Assembly: GCA_934476675.1 (NCBI GenBank)
Contig: CAKSOE010000002.1
Span: 1 to 64,000 of the forward strand
Source of the DNA: an uncultured Clostridia bacterium
GTDB taxonomy: Bacteria; Bacillota; Clostridia; UBA1381
Length of the DNA stretch: 64,000 nt
Reading direction: 5' to 3'
The position numbers and the translations under genes are program-made. Below, in pieces: positions 25,369 through 33,798 of this stretch (position 1 is the stretch's first letter; every line of letters begins with the position of its first letter). Below the pieces are notes generated by a model that saw nothing but the letters and a program-made list of their open reading frames with translations, was not told where the DNA came from and did not search any database.

Positions 25369-26232
25369 TTACACCCCCAATTCCGTTAAAATATTCATAA
25401 TAGTGTCTTTGATAATTATCCCCGATGTGATCGGCGCAACCTTGCCGGGGAGCGAAAGCGCCCATATTACTTTAAGTCCGAGCTGCTTTGCAGCCTCAAA
25501 ATCCACTCCGCCTGGTTTTGAGGCAAGGTCGATTATGAGTGCGCTTTTTTTCACGTATTCAAGTATGCTGTCGGTTAGTATAAGCGATGGCACGGTGTTA
25601 AAAATCACATCAAATTCATGTATATACCGGCTCAGCTCGCAAAGCGGCAGCGCCTCACAGCCATGCCCTTCAATCATTGCCAAGTCGGCATATTTGCGTG
25701 CCTCCACAGCCGTCTGCGCACCCATGCCGGAAAGCATGGAGGAAAGAATTTTTCCGATTTTGCCGTAGCCTAAAACAAGGCATTTGCTGCCGTGCAGAGT
25801 TATCGGTAATTCGGACATGGCTATTTCAATCGCACCCTCAGCTGTGGGAACGGCATTCCTGATTGCAAGTTCCTCACGCTTCATGTAGTCACGGAAAGCT
25901 ATTTTTTTATCCTCAAAAAGGCGGATTATTCCGTCCGGTATCCGTCCGCCGAAAACAAGCGACGACGGATTGAGCGTATTTATCAGTTCCGTAACGGAAA
26001 GCTTTTTATCGCCGAACGGCATATTAATGTTCTCTCCGTCAAAGCTTACAGGAACAGGCAGTATTATTATGTCCGCATTAAGCGCGTGGGCAAGCTCGGT
26101 TTCGGAGCTGCCGCTGCTTTCGGCTGCGTTTTCAAATCCGTAAAGGTATACCTTGTAGCCTTCTTTGGCTAATTCACCGGCAAGCGTCAGCTGGCGCATA
26201 TCGCCGCCGATGACCGATACTGTCTCAAACAT
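25369..26232 (-). CDS. dpaA: Dipicolinate synthase subunit A
   Basis: DpaA (SpoVFA) is the NAD(P)-binding subunit. The 287-residue protein has an N-terminal DpaA domain (VSVIGGDMRQLTLAGELAKE) and a dinucleotide-binding fold (CLVLGYGKIGKILSSML, about 155-170), ending with VDFEAAKQLGLKVIWALSLP. AAGGAAG precedes ATG 26232. Unlike the Bacillus spoVF operon, dpaAB is not followed by asd or dapG. A sigma-K-like promoter lies upstream. Confidence 0.94.
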   Translation of the reverse strand: MFETVSVIGGDMRQLTLAGELAKEGYKVYLYGFENAAESSGSSETELAHALNADIIILPVPVSFDGENINMPFGDKKLSVTELINTLNPSSLVFGGRIPDGIIRLFEDKKIAFRDYMKREELAIRNAVPTAEGAIEIAMSELPITLHGSKCLVLGYGKIGKILSSMLSGMGAQTAVEARKYADLAMIEGHGCEALPLCELSRYIHEFDVIFNTVPSLILTDSILEYVKKSALIIDLASKPGGVDFEAAKQLGLKVIWALSLPGKVAPITSGIIIKDTIMNILTELGV

Positions 26233-26274
26233 TTTATACTTCCTTTCATCGGTTTTTATGTTGTGTGAACATTA

Positions 26275-26301
26275 TATAATATGCCGGCGGCAGCTTTTGG
26301 T
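26275..26301 (-). promoter_or_regulatory. Sigma-K-like promoter of dpaAB
   Basis: On the minus strand AC (26301-26300) is followed after 16 nt by CATATTATA (26283-26275), a full match to the mother-cell sigma-K pattern AC-N16-CATANNNTA. It lies about 45 nt before dpaA, which is a sigma-K gene in Bacillus. Confidence 0.6.
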
Positions 26302-26345
26302 GACGGGTACGAAAATTAAGTTTTTTTGACAAATATTAAAAGTAC

Positions 26346-26374
26346 TTGACTAACTGCAAAAATCGTGATATTGT
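26346..26374 (+). promoter_or_regulatory. Possible promoter of the O-acetylation cassette
   Basis: TTGACT (26346-26351) and TATTGT (26369-26374), spacer 17 nt. A consensus TATAAT at 26382-26387 lacks a good -35 box. Confidence 0.45.
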
Positions 26375-26439
26375 ATTAGTATATAATTGTTGCGGTGTGT
26401 GCCAAAATGCGGCAAATTCAGTTAAGAGGGTGGAATGTA

Positions 26440-27651
26440 ATGGACGTGAACAGTCATAGACAGAGAATGGAAGATATACAAAAAAGAAAAGCGGAGCGCA
26501 GAAAAAAACAGATATTCAAAAATAGGTGTATTGCACTGGTGTTTTGTCTGCTTGTACTTTTTCTTGTCGTGTTCGGAATAAGCAGATGTACTTCAAATAT
26601 GATAAAACGGCATCAGGAGAAGAAAGCGGCACAGGTGACGCCTACTCCGGCGCCCACGTTCACGCCCATACCGAAGGATTCTTCGGGAATTGCGCAGGCA
26701 TTTTTCGAGGATTCGGCATTTATCGGAAATTCGTTTATCGACGGAATGATTATATATGATCTTGTAGACGGAGCGGATTATTTTTCAAAAGTGGGTCTGA
26801 ACGTTAAGACAGCGTCAACGGATTCGACCGACACAGGCTCATGCCCGGTAATAGAGGAGCTTAATTCCACAAAGGTTTATAAGAAAATATTTATGATGTT
26901 CGGCGAAAATGAAGTTGACTGGCCGAGTACGCAGACCTTTACGGATGAATACACAAAGCTTGTAAAAAAAGCAAAGCAGTATCAGCCCGAGGCGGAAATC
27001 TATCTGCTTGCGATAACTCCGATTACAAAAGAGGCATCAGACGCAGAGCAGGATGGTGCGACAAATGAGAAAATTAAAAAATTCAATAAGCTTATAAAGC
27101 AGGTTGCGGACAGCGAAAATGTGATATACTGTGACTTGTTTACGGCTGTGGCGGATAAAAACGGCGAGCTGCCGAAAGAAGCGGCAACCGACGGCGTTCA
27201 TTTCGGAAACGAATATTACAAAAAGTGTCTGATTTATATTCAGGAGCATTATAGTGACGGTGCGGTAGAAAAGGAAAGTTCTGACAACAGTGACAGCAGC
27301 GGCTCATCACAGAGCAGCTCGTCATCGGGCTCCGGCAGCTCATCGTCATCATCATCATCGGGAAAATCATCGTCACAGAGCGACTCATCGAAAAAATCGA
27401 CCTCCGGCAGCACATCCTCGGGAACGTCTTCATCATCATCATCGTCGGGAACTTCGCAGAGCGGTTCAACAAATAAATCGTCATCGTCGGGAACATCATC
27501 GGGTTCGTCATCGACCGGTTCGGCAAATAAATCGTCGCAGAGCAGTACATCTCAAAGCTCGGGCAGTTCATCGTCAAGTTCGGGAAGTACGTCCTCATCA
27601 TCACAGAGCAGCTCGGGAAATGCTGCTCCGGCAAAGTCACTTGACGATTAA
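26440..27651 (+). CDS. Membrane-anchored SGNH-like hydrolase with Ser/Gly-rich tail
   Basis: The 403-residue protein has a basic cytoplasmic start, one membrane helix (about 30-50) and an extracellular SGNH domain (about 80-275): IGNSFIDG supplies the block I serine, FGENEVDWP the block III segment and DGVHFGNEYY the Asp-His pair. The last 125 residues are almost only Ser, Gly, Thr and Lys with Gln, a flexible wall-spanning tail. ATG 26440 follows AGAGGGTGG. It heads a cassette with an MBOAT acyltransferase, so acetyl transfer to or removal from a wall polysaccharide is likely. Confidence 0.82.
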   Translation: MDVNSHRQRMEDIQKRKAERRKKQIFKNRCIALVFCLLVLFLVVFGISRCTSNMIKRHQEKKAAQVTPTPAPTFTPIPKDSSGIAQAFFEDSAFIGNSFIDGMIIYDLVDGADYFSKVGLNVKTASTDSTDTGSCPVIEELNSTKVYKKIFMMFGENEVDWPSTQTFTDEYTKLVKKAKQYQPEAEIYLLAITPITKEASDAEQDGATNEKIKKFNKLIKQVADSENVIYCDLFTAVADKNGELPKEAATDGVHFGNEYYKKCLIYIQEHYSDGAVEKESSDNSDSSGSSQSSSSSGSGSSSSSSSSGKSSSQSDSSKKSTSGSTSSGTSSSSSSSGTSQSGSTNKSSSSGTSSGSSSTGSANKSSQSSTSQSSGSSSSSSGSTSSSSQSSSGNAAPAKSLDD

Positions 27652-27672
27652 TACAGAAGGGAATGGATAGAC

Positions 27673-28134
27673 ATGAATAAAAGAATTACAGCATTTGTAT
27701 GCGCTGTTGTATGCGCAATCGGACTTACGGGCTGCGGCGGTACAAAGGAGATTGATATAAATTCCACCGCGCAGCAGCTTATGTCGGCAGATATATTTGA
27801 CGAAAATCTGGTGGAGGTTAAGGCGGCAACTACCGAAAAAAGGCTTAACCTTTCATCGGACGATATTGAAAGCTGCGTTTCCTATGCGGGAACAAAGGCG
27901 GTCGTTGATGAAATCGTGATAGTTAAAGCGGTATCGGCAGACGCAGCGGCGAATGTCAAAAAGGCATTTGACGAGCATATTGCAACGCAGAAAAAGAGTT
28001 ATTCGTCATACAGACCCGATGAAGTGCCAAAGCTTGATTCAGCTGTGGAGCTTGCAGAGGGAAATTACGTTGTTCTTGTTGTTTCAAAGGACGGCGAAAA
28101 GGCAGAGAAAATTGTAAAGGACTGCATGAAATAA
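27673..28134 (+). CDS. DUF4358 lipoprotein
   Basis: The 153-residue protein has a lipobox (LTGC, Cys21) and the DUF4358 domain (about 28-150: IDINSTAQQLMSADIFDE, VDEIVIVKAVSADAAANVK, YVVLVVSKDGEKAEKIV). The family is found in Clostridia beside MBOAT and SGNH genes as here, but its biochemical role is unknown. It lies 21 nt after the SGNH gene. Confidence 0.85.
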   Translation: MNKRITAFVCAVVCAIGLTGCGGTKEIDINSTAQQLMSADIFDENLVEVKAATTEKRLNLSSDDIESCVSYAGTKAVVDEIVIVKAVSADAAANVKKAFDEHIATQKKSYSSYRPDEVPKLDSAVELAEGNYVVLVVSKDGEKAEKIVKDCMK

Positions 28135-28154
28135 TTGCAGAGGGTGGTTGTGGT

Positions 28155-29549
28155 TTGTATTTTTCGAGTTTGTTATTCCTGTTTTTGTATCTGCCGATAG
28201 CGCTTGGCGGATACTATATATTGCCCCGAAAATGCCGTAATTTCTTTTTGCTGGTTGTAAATATGATTTTTTACGGCTGGGGCGAACCGGTATTTATTCT
28301 GATAATGATTGTTTCGATTATGGTGAATTACATATTCGCGATTTTAATTGAAAAATATCGGGATAATAAAGGGTTAAGCAAGCTGTTTTTGATTATTGCC
28401 TCAATAATCAGTCTGGGGCTTTTGGGGGCGTTCAAATACTTAGGATTTTTAACCGATATTCTGCGCGCATTGCCGATATTTTCGGCAATGCCGAAGATTA
28501 CGCTTGCATTACCGATAGGTATTTCGTTTTATACCTTTCAGACACTTTCATACACGATTGACGTTTACAGAAACGATGTTCCGGCACAGAAAAATATTGT
28601 TGATTTCGGAACATATGTATCGTTTTTTCCTCAGTTGATTGCAGGCCCGATAGTGCGTTATAAGGATGTTGCGGAACAGCTTGAAAACCGCCGTGAAACG
28701 GTAGAAAAATTTGCATTGGGCATACGCCGTTTTACGGTTGGATTGGCAAAAAAAGTTCTGATCGCAAATCAGATGGGTTTGCTGTGGGATACGTTAAAAG
28801 CATCGGATGGTATAGGCACGGCAGGTACGTGGATTGGTTTGGCGGCTTTTTCAATGCAGATATATTTTGACTTTTCGGGATATTCCGATATGGCAATCGG
28901 ATTGGGCAGAATGTTTGGGTTTGAATTTATTGAAAACTTCAATTATCCGTATATTTCAAAAAGCATAACGGAATTCTGGCGCAGATGGCATATATCGCTA
29001 AGCTCATGGTTTCGCGATTATGTGTATATTCCGCTCGGCGGTAACAGATGCAGTGTTCCGCGGCATATATTTAATCTTTTTGTGGTGTGGGCGCTTACCG
29101 GGCTGTGGCATGGCGCGGCATATAACTTCATTTTGTGGGGGATTTATTATTTCGTATTGCTTGTGCTTGAAAAATATGTATACGGCAAAGCGCTGTCACG
29201 TCTGCCGTCACTGATACAGCATATATATGCGCTGTTTTTTATTATGGTAGGCTGGGCAATATTTTCGTTTGACGATATGGGAATGCTTGCTGACTTTATA
29301 TGCGGAATGTTCGGAAGAAAGTACGGCGTCATGAGCGCTGATGCGCTCAGTACGGTTATTTCCTATATACCGCTTTTGGCTGTAGCTGCGGCAGCTTGTC
29401 TGCCTGTCTGGAACAATATATACCGGAATATACGAGATAAAAAACTGACGGCATTGGTTGAAACGGCGCTTATATGTGCGGTACTGATATTGTGTACGGC
29501 GGCGCTGGTTAACGACAGCTACAATCCGTTTTTGTATTTCAGATTTTAG
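28155..29549 (+). CDS. MBOAT family O-acyltransferase (AlgI-like)
   Basis: This polytopic membrane enzyme moves acetyl groups across the membrane for O-acetylation of extracellular polymers. The 464-residue protein has the MBOAT segments LPIGISFYTFQTLSYTIDVY, FFPQLIAGPIVRY, YFDFSGYSDMAIGLGRMFG and EFWRRWHISLSSWFRDYVY, and the catalytic His in LTGLWHGAAYNF. It begins at TTG 28155 after AGAGGGTGG. The neighbours (SGNH, DHHW) fit the AlgI/AlgX or PatA/PatB arrangement; the polymer is unknown. Confidence 0.94.
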   Translation: MYFSSLLFLFLYLPIALGGYYILPRKCRNFFLLVVNMIFYGWGEPVFILIMIVSIMVNYIFAILIEKYRDNKGLSKLFLIIASIISLGLLGAFKYLGFLTDILRALPIFSAMPKITLALPIGISFYTFQTLSYTIDVYRNDVPAQKNIVDFGTYVSFFPQLIAGPIVRYKDVAEQLENRRETVEKFALGIRRFTVGLAKKVLIANQMGLLWDTLKASDGIGTAGTWIGLAAFSMQIYFDFSGYSDMAIGLGRMFGFEFIENFNYPYISKSITEFWRRWHISLSSWFRDYVYIPLGGNRCSVPRHIFNLFVVWALTGLWHGAAYNFILWGIYYFVLLVLEKYVYGKALSRLPSLIQHIYALFFIMVGWAIFSFDDMGMLADFICGMFGRKYGVMSADALSTVISYIPLLAVAAAACLPVWNNIYRNIRDKKLTALVETALICAVLILCTAALVNDSYNPFLYFRF

Positions 29550-29564
29550 GAGAGGCGCTGTGAT

Positions 29565-30680
29565 ATGGCTAAATTACGTGATAAAATTTTAACTGCCGTA
29601 TTTACGGTATTTTTAACCGGAATGTTATTGCTTTTGATATTTTTGCCAAAGCAGAAAACCTCGGTTAATGAAAAGAGAACTCTTGCAGACGTGCCAAAGG
29701 TTTCAATCAGCACGATATTTAACGGGAAGTTTGAAAAGGATACGGAAAACTATATAACCGATCATTTTCCGTGGCGCGATGCTTTTACTGCGATTAATGC
29801 GTATACTGCGCTTTATACCGGCCGTAACGGTTCGAACGGCATTTACAGGGGAAGTGACGGCTATCTTATTGCAGAGCCGGCAAAAGCCGATTATGAGCAG
29901 CTGGAGGAGAATGTTCGGGCGATGATGGATTTTACCGAAATGACAGGTGTTTCGTCGTCGCTTATGATAGTTCCGTCAACAGGTTATATAATGCAGGATA
30001 AGCTTCCGCCGATACATAAGGAGTATAAGGACGGAGAGCTTATAAAAACGGCTCATGATATGTCAGCGGCGGTGCTGGGGTATATTGACCTTGAAAAGCC
30101 GTTTATGCGCTTAAAGGACGAGTGCAGTCTTTACTACCGCACAGACCACCACTGGACAACGGCGGGAGCATATAATGCTTATGTGGAATATTGCAGGAAT
30201 ATAGGCTTTGAGCCTATGTGGGAGTTTGAAATATCGAAATATGACGGATTTTTCGGAACGTCGTATTCCAAAAGTGCACTGTGGGGAACAGGTGGAGATA
30301 CTATTGAAATATGGGATTATCCGTATGATGTGTCGGTCAGAATAGATGATGAGGAGTATGAGAGCGAGCAGCTTTTTTACAGACATCACCTATCTGAGCC
30401 GGACAAGTATCCGGTGTTTCTGGACGGAAATCACCCTATTGTAAGGATTGTTAATCACGGTAATCCCAACGGCGGTAAGCTGCTTGTGATTAAAGACAGT
30501 TTTGCACATAGTATGGCGCCGTTTTTGGCAAACCATTACAGTGAAATCGATATGATTGATTTAAGATATTATTTTGAACCGGTATCGGATTTGGTGCGCG
30601 AGAAGGGGTATGACAGGATTTTGTATCTGTACGGCATAGAGAATCTGACCGAATCAAACGACATGACTATACTTCAATAA
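29565..30680 (+). CDS. DHHW family protein (AlgX/AlgJ-like acetyltransferase partner)
   Basis: The 371-residue protein has an N-terminal membrane anchor (about 8-28) and the DHHW domain: YRTDHHWTTAGAY (about 190) carries the Asp-His pair, and VIKDSFAHSMAPFL the serine block of an SGNH-like fold. Such proteins receive acetyl from the MBOAT partner outside the cell. AGGAG precedes ATG 29565, 15 nt after the MBOAT gene. Confidence 0.92.
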   Translation: MAKLRDKILTAVFTVFLTGMLLLLIFLPKQKTSVNEKRTLADVPKVSISTIFNGKFEKDTENYITDHFPWRDAFTAINAYTALYTGRNGSNGIYRGSDGYLIAEPAKADYEQLEENVRAMMDFTEMTGVSSSLMIVPSTGYIMQDKLPPIHKEYKDGELIKTAHDMSAAVLGYIDLEKPFMRLKDECSLYYRTDHHWTTAGAYNAYVEYCRNIGFEPMWEFEISKYDGFFGTSYSKSALWGTGGDTIEIWDYPYDVSVRIDDEEYESEQLFYRHHLSEPDKYPVFLDGNHPIVRIVNHGNPNGGKLLVIKDSFAHSMAPFLANHYSEIDMIDLRYYFEPVSDLVREKGYDRILYLYGIENLTESNDMTILQ

Positions 30681-30771
30681 AAAAGCGGCTGCCGTGACTT
30701 TCGGTTCATATTTTGACATCGGAAATTGTAAAATAGACTGTGACATTTAGCAACAGACGCATATTAATGCA

Positions 30772-30797
30772 GAGCAGCTCTCGGAAGAGAACTGCTC
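30772..30797 (+). terminator. Hairpin after the O-acetylation cassette
   Basis: GAGCAGCTCTC (30772-30782) pairs with GAGAACTGCTC (30787-30797), 10 of 11 positions, loop GGAA. Only AAACTTTTG follows, so termination is uncertain. Confidence 0.4.
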
Positions 30798-30825
30798 AAA
30801 CTTTTGAAAAATATGACTTCGGGTG

Positions 30826-30854
30826 TTGATAATTTTGAGTAAATATGATATAAT
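30826..30854 (+). promoter_or_regulatory. Promoter before the integrase remnant
   Basis: TTGATA (30826-30831) and TATAAT (30849-30854), spacer 17 nt. The only thing it could transcribe before ychF is the collapsed integrase. Confidence 0.65.
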
Positions 30855-30896
30855 AGATACATTATATCGGCGTTTTTTTCTCAATAGTGAATAGAT

Positions 30897-31108
30897 ATGG
30901 ACAAAAATCTTAGAGGCAAAGAAAGCGAAAAATGTATTTCTCAGAGAAATGGTGGCTTATATTGTGCAAGGCTTTTAGATAGAAAAAGACACGAAAAATA
31001 TTTTTCTTCGTTTCCGGAAGCGCAGTATGCAGATAAACTTGATGTGTTCATGTGACTGATGAATCAATGCTGAAAGCGGTGAAGCAGTTTGGAGCAAGAG
31101 CATTATAA
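30897..31108 (+). pseudogene. Tyrosine integrase remnant (N- and C-termini only)
   Basis: ATG 30897 opens a 52-codon frame resembling the arm-binding N-terminus of ICE/phage integrases: RGKESEKCISQRNGGLYCAR then RKRHEKYFSSFPEAQYADKL. The next-frame codons from GTT 31046 to TAA 31108 read VHVTDESMLKAVKQFGARAL, like the end of the same proteins just after the active-site Tyr. The 300 or so residues between them, with the catalytic core, are missing. I infer an internal deletion of one integrase gene. Confidence 0.65.
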
Positions 31109-31216
31109 AAAACGGAGACGGCATAAAGCATTTAATATTTGAGGTTATAGTATAGTTGTAAAAAACTAATAGAAAAAAGTTATCGGGTTTTAACGTATTT
31201 CTATATAGTTTAATGC

Positions 31217-31238
31217 AAAAATGGTGTAAAAATGGTGT
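31217..31238 (+). repeat. Tandem 11-bp repeats, possible integrase arm sites
   Basis: AAAAATGGTGT occurs twice in direct tandem (31217-31227, 31228-31238), 109 bp after the integrase remnant. Integrases with this N-terminal domain bind short direct repeats near their ends, so these may be a leftover arm site. The rest of 31109-31294 shows nothing else clear. Confidence 0.5.
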
Positions 31239-31294
31239 AAATCACGTATACCAAACGCCGAAACATAAGTAAAATCAAGGAGTTGTGAGATAAG

Positions 31295-32389
31295 ATGAAA
31301 TTAGGTATAGTAGGATTGCCGAACGTTGGTAAATCCACACTTTTTAATGCAATAACACAGGCAGGCGCAGAGTCGGCAAACTATCCGTTCTGTACGATAG
31401 AACCGAATGTGGGAATTGTTGACGTTCCTGACGAAAGACTGGACAAGCTTGCGGAAATGTATAATCCCAAAAAGGTTACGCACGCCTATATAGAGTTCGT
31501 TGACATTGCAGGACTGGTAAAGGGTGCGTCAAAAGGCGAGGGGCTTGGAAATAAATTCCTTGCGAATATACGCGAATGTGACGCAATAGTTCATGTTGTA
31601 CGCTGCTTTGAGGATTCAAACATAACGCATGTTGACGGTTCGATAGATCCGATACGCGATATTGAAACGATTAATTTAGAGCTTGTATTTTCGGATTTGG
31701 AAATGCTCGAAAGACGTATAGACAGAACAAAAAAAGCAATGAAAGGCGATAAGAGCCTGGCAAAGGAACTGGAGCTTCTTGAACGCATAAAGGCGGCGTT
31801 AAATGAGGGTAAGCCTGCAAGAACACTCGAATATACGGAGGACGAAGAAAATATCGTAAAGGATTTGTTCCTTATTTCGATGAAGCCTGTAATATATGCA
31901 GCTAACGTTGCCGAAAATGATTTTGCGGACGGTATTGAAAACAACAAATATGTAAACATCGTAAAAGAGTTTGCAGTAAAAGAAAACTCGCAGGTTATGC
32001 CCGTATCGGCAAAAATCGAGGAGGAAATCGCACAGCTTGACGGTGAAGAAAAGCAAATGTTTTTAGACGAGCTTGGCATGAGCGAGTCGGGACTTGACAG
32101 ACTTATCAAAGCAAGCTATACGCTTTTGGGACTAATCAGCTATCTTACGGCAGGCGAACCGGAGGTTCGTGCATGGACGATTACCAACGGCACAAAAGCT
32201 CCACAGGCAGCAGGTAAAATTCATTCGGATTTTGAAAGAGGATTTATACGTGCGGAGGTAGTACACTATAACGACCTTATGGAATGCGGTTCAATGGCGG
32301 CGGCAAAGGAAAAGGGACTTGTGCGCAGTGAGGGTAAGGAGTATGTTATGAAGGACGGAGATATAGTTCTGTTCAGATTTAATGTTTAA
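31295..32389 (+). CDS. ychF: Redox-regulated ATPase YchF (OLA1 family)
   Basis: YchF is a ribosome-associated P-loop protein that prefers ATP over GTP. The 364-residue protein has the G1 motif GLPNVGKSTLFNAIT (7-21), the switch segment ANYPFCTIEPNVGIV, DIAGLVKGASKGEGLGN, a coiled-coil insert and a C-terminal TGS domain (about 280-363) ending FERGFIRAEV and DGDIVLFRFNV. AAGGAG precedes ATG 31295. Confidence 0.96.
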   Translation: MKLGIVGLPNVGKSTLFNAITQAGAESANYPFCTIEPNVGIVDVPDERLDKLAEMYNPKKVTHAYIEFVDIAGLVKGASKGEGLGNKFLANIRECDAIVHVVRCFEDSNITHVDGSIDPIRDIETINLELVFSDLEMLERRIDRTKKAMKGDKSLAKELELLERIKAALNEGKPARTLEYTEDEENIVKDLFLISMKPVIYAANVAENDFADGIENNKYVNIVKEFAVKENSQVMPVSAKIEEEIAQLDGEEKQMFLDELGMSESGLDRLIKASYTLLGLISYLTAGEPEVRAWTITNGTKAPQAAGKIHSDFERGFIRAEVVHYNDLMECGSMAAAKEKGLVRSEGKEYVMKDGDIVLFRFNV

Positions 32390-32405
32390 AATAGGGAGAA
32401 GACCA

Positions 32406-33752
32406 ATGAAGAAAATAATCATGGCTCTGTTATCGCTGCTGATGCTTTCGTCAGCGGCATACGCAAAAAGCGGCGATATTGCCGGAGAATATTACAGCAC
32501 TGATATTCATACGATTTTAAACGGTATAGAGATAGATTCGATTAATATCGGCGGAAGAACGCTGATAAGCGCCGAAAATATGAGCTATTATTCCTTTTGG
32601 GTTTACTGGGACGAGCAGGCGCGGAGACTGGATATATCAAGGGAAGACCACCCAGATAACGGAACTCCTCCGGTGGTGAAAAAATCAAATTATCCGTCGG
32701 GCAATGTAATCGGAAATTATTATGAAACAGACATTGTTACATATCTTGACGGAGATGCGATAACCGCATATAATGTCGGAGGAAGAACGTACATTTTGGC
32801 AGAGGAAATGGCGGATTTCGGGTATGAAGTAATATGGAATGAAAATGACCGAAGCTTGTTGATAACAAGTCCTGACCGTGCAGGATATGATTATAGTATA
32901 TTTCTGTCATACGGAACAAAGCCCGAAACAGAAGAATACAGCTCGGACGGAACGGGTGCATTTTCGATTTTGCGCAATGCAGACGGAATTATCGGTAAGG
33001 GAGACGCTAATCGGCTTAATGCGACGCTTTCCTGCGATGGGAAAGGATATACGCTGCATACGGCATTTTATCAGAATGCAGGGTTGTTTCATTCGCTTGG
33101 CGTTCAGGATTTAATGCAGTCATTTGTAAGCAGCGGACGCGGTATGGAACCGATAAATCCGGAAGAAAAATATGATTTGATAAATCAAAATGCACAAATT
33201 GTTATTAACGGTCATGCAGCACAGAAAGTTACGGTGGTATGCGGCGGAGGAAACGGACATTATGATTTTGCTTTTTGTATAAATGACATTCCGCTGTATA
33301 AGAAAGACGACATAAAGGAAATCTATGTATCGGTCGGAAATACGGAGGGACTTGATACATATACAATAACAGAACAGTATAATGACTATTCGCAAATGCA
33401 GCAGATTACGGAATCCCTTAAAAAAACATCTGAGGATTATGTACAGACGACATATGACATGACAAGTGATAATTGCTTTGTTGTATTTATGAAAGAAGCA
33501 AAATCATGGGGTGTATATAAGGATTGTCTGTATTTGGTGAATTGGGAAACGAAAGCTGTATCGGAGGACGTTTTGGAGCAGGTACGCCAAATAGACGGAT
33601 ACAATTATGACATAATAAATCCGTTTAATTTCCATATCGGAGATGTGAAAACTAACCTATTCTTCTCATGTAATTCGGAAGAAAGAACGGGTGACTTCTA
33701 TGTGGAAACAGACACGGGCAAGGTACATCTTATAACGGATCATGCAAAATAA
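32406..33752 (+). CDS. Secreted protein with two stalk-domain-like repeats
   Basis: The 448-residue protein has a Sec signal peptide (about 1-21, ending AYAKS). Two repeats of about 57 residues follow (about 24-80 and 99-155), each with GxYYxTDIxTxLxG, a VGGRT/IGGRT turn and a closing beta strand, resembling copper-amine-oxidase N-terminal stalk domains. The rest (about 160-448) is mixed alpha/beta with no recognised family. AGGGAGAAG precedes ATG 32406, 16 nt after ychF, so it may ride on the ychF transcript. Likely an envelope protein of unknown role. Confidence 0.7.
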   Translation: MKKIIMALLSLLMLSSAAYAKSGDIAGEYYSTDIHTILNGIEIDSINIGGRTLISAENMSYYSFWVYWDEQARRLDISREDHPDNGTPPVVKKSNYPSGNVIGNYYETDIVTYLDGDAITAYNVGGRTYILAEEMADFGYEVIWNENDRSLLITSPDRAGYDYSIFLSYGTKPETEEYSSDGTGAFSILRNADGIIGKGDANRLNATLSCDGKGYTLHTAFYQNAGLFHSLGVQDLMQSFVSSGRGMEPINPEEKYDLINQNAQIVINGHAAQKVTVVCGGGNGHYDFAFCINDIPLYKKDDIKEIYVSVGNTEGLDTYTITEQYNDYSQMQQITESLKKTSEDYVQTTYDMTSDNCFVVFMKEAKSWGVYKDCLYLVNWETKAVSEDVLEQVRQIDGYNYDIINPFNFHIGDVKTNLFFSCNSEERTGDFYVETDTGKVHLITDHAK

Positions 33753-33757
33753 ATATG

Positions 33758-33797
33758 ATAACAAAAGCGCATTTTTGAATAAATGCGCTTTTGTTAT
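33758..33797. terminator. Bidirectional terminator
   Basis: A perfect 17-bp stem (33758-33774 with 33781-33797, loop TTGAAT) lies between two convergent genes and has A/T-rich flanks for both strands. Confidence 0.8.
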
Positions 33798-33798
33798 G

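Noticed and set aside
27140..27670. Long antisense and shifted frames over the SGNH gene tail
   Set aside because: They are by-products of the TCA/TCG-rich low-complexity serine codons; their translations are Met/Arg/His-rich and implausible.
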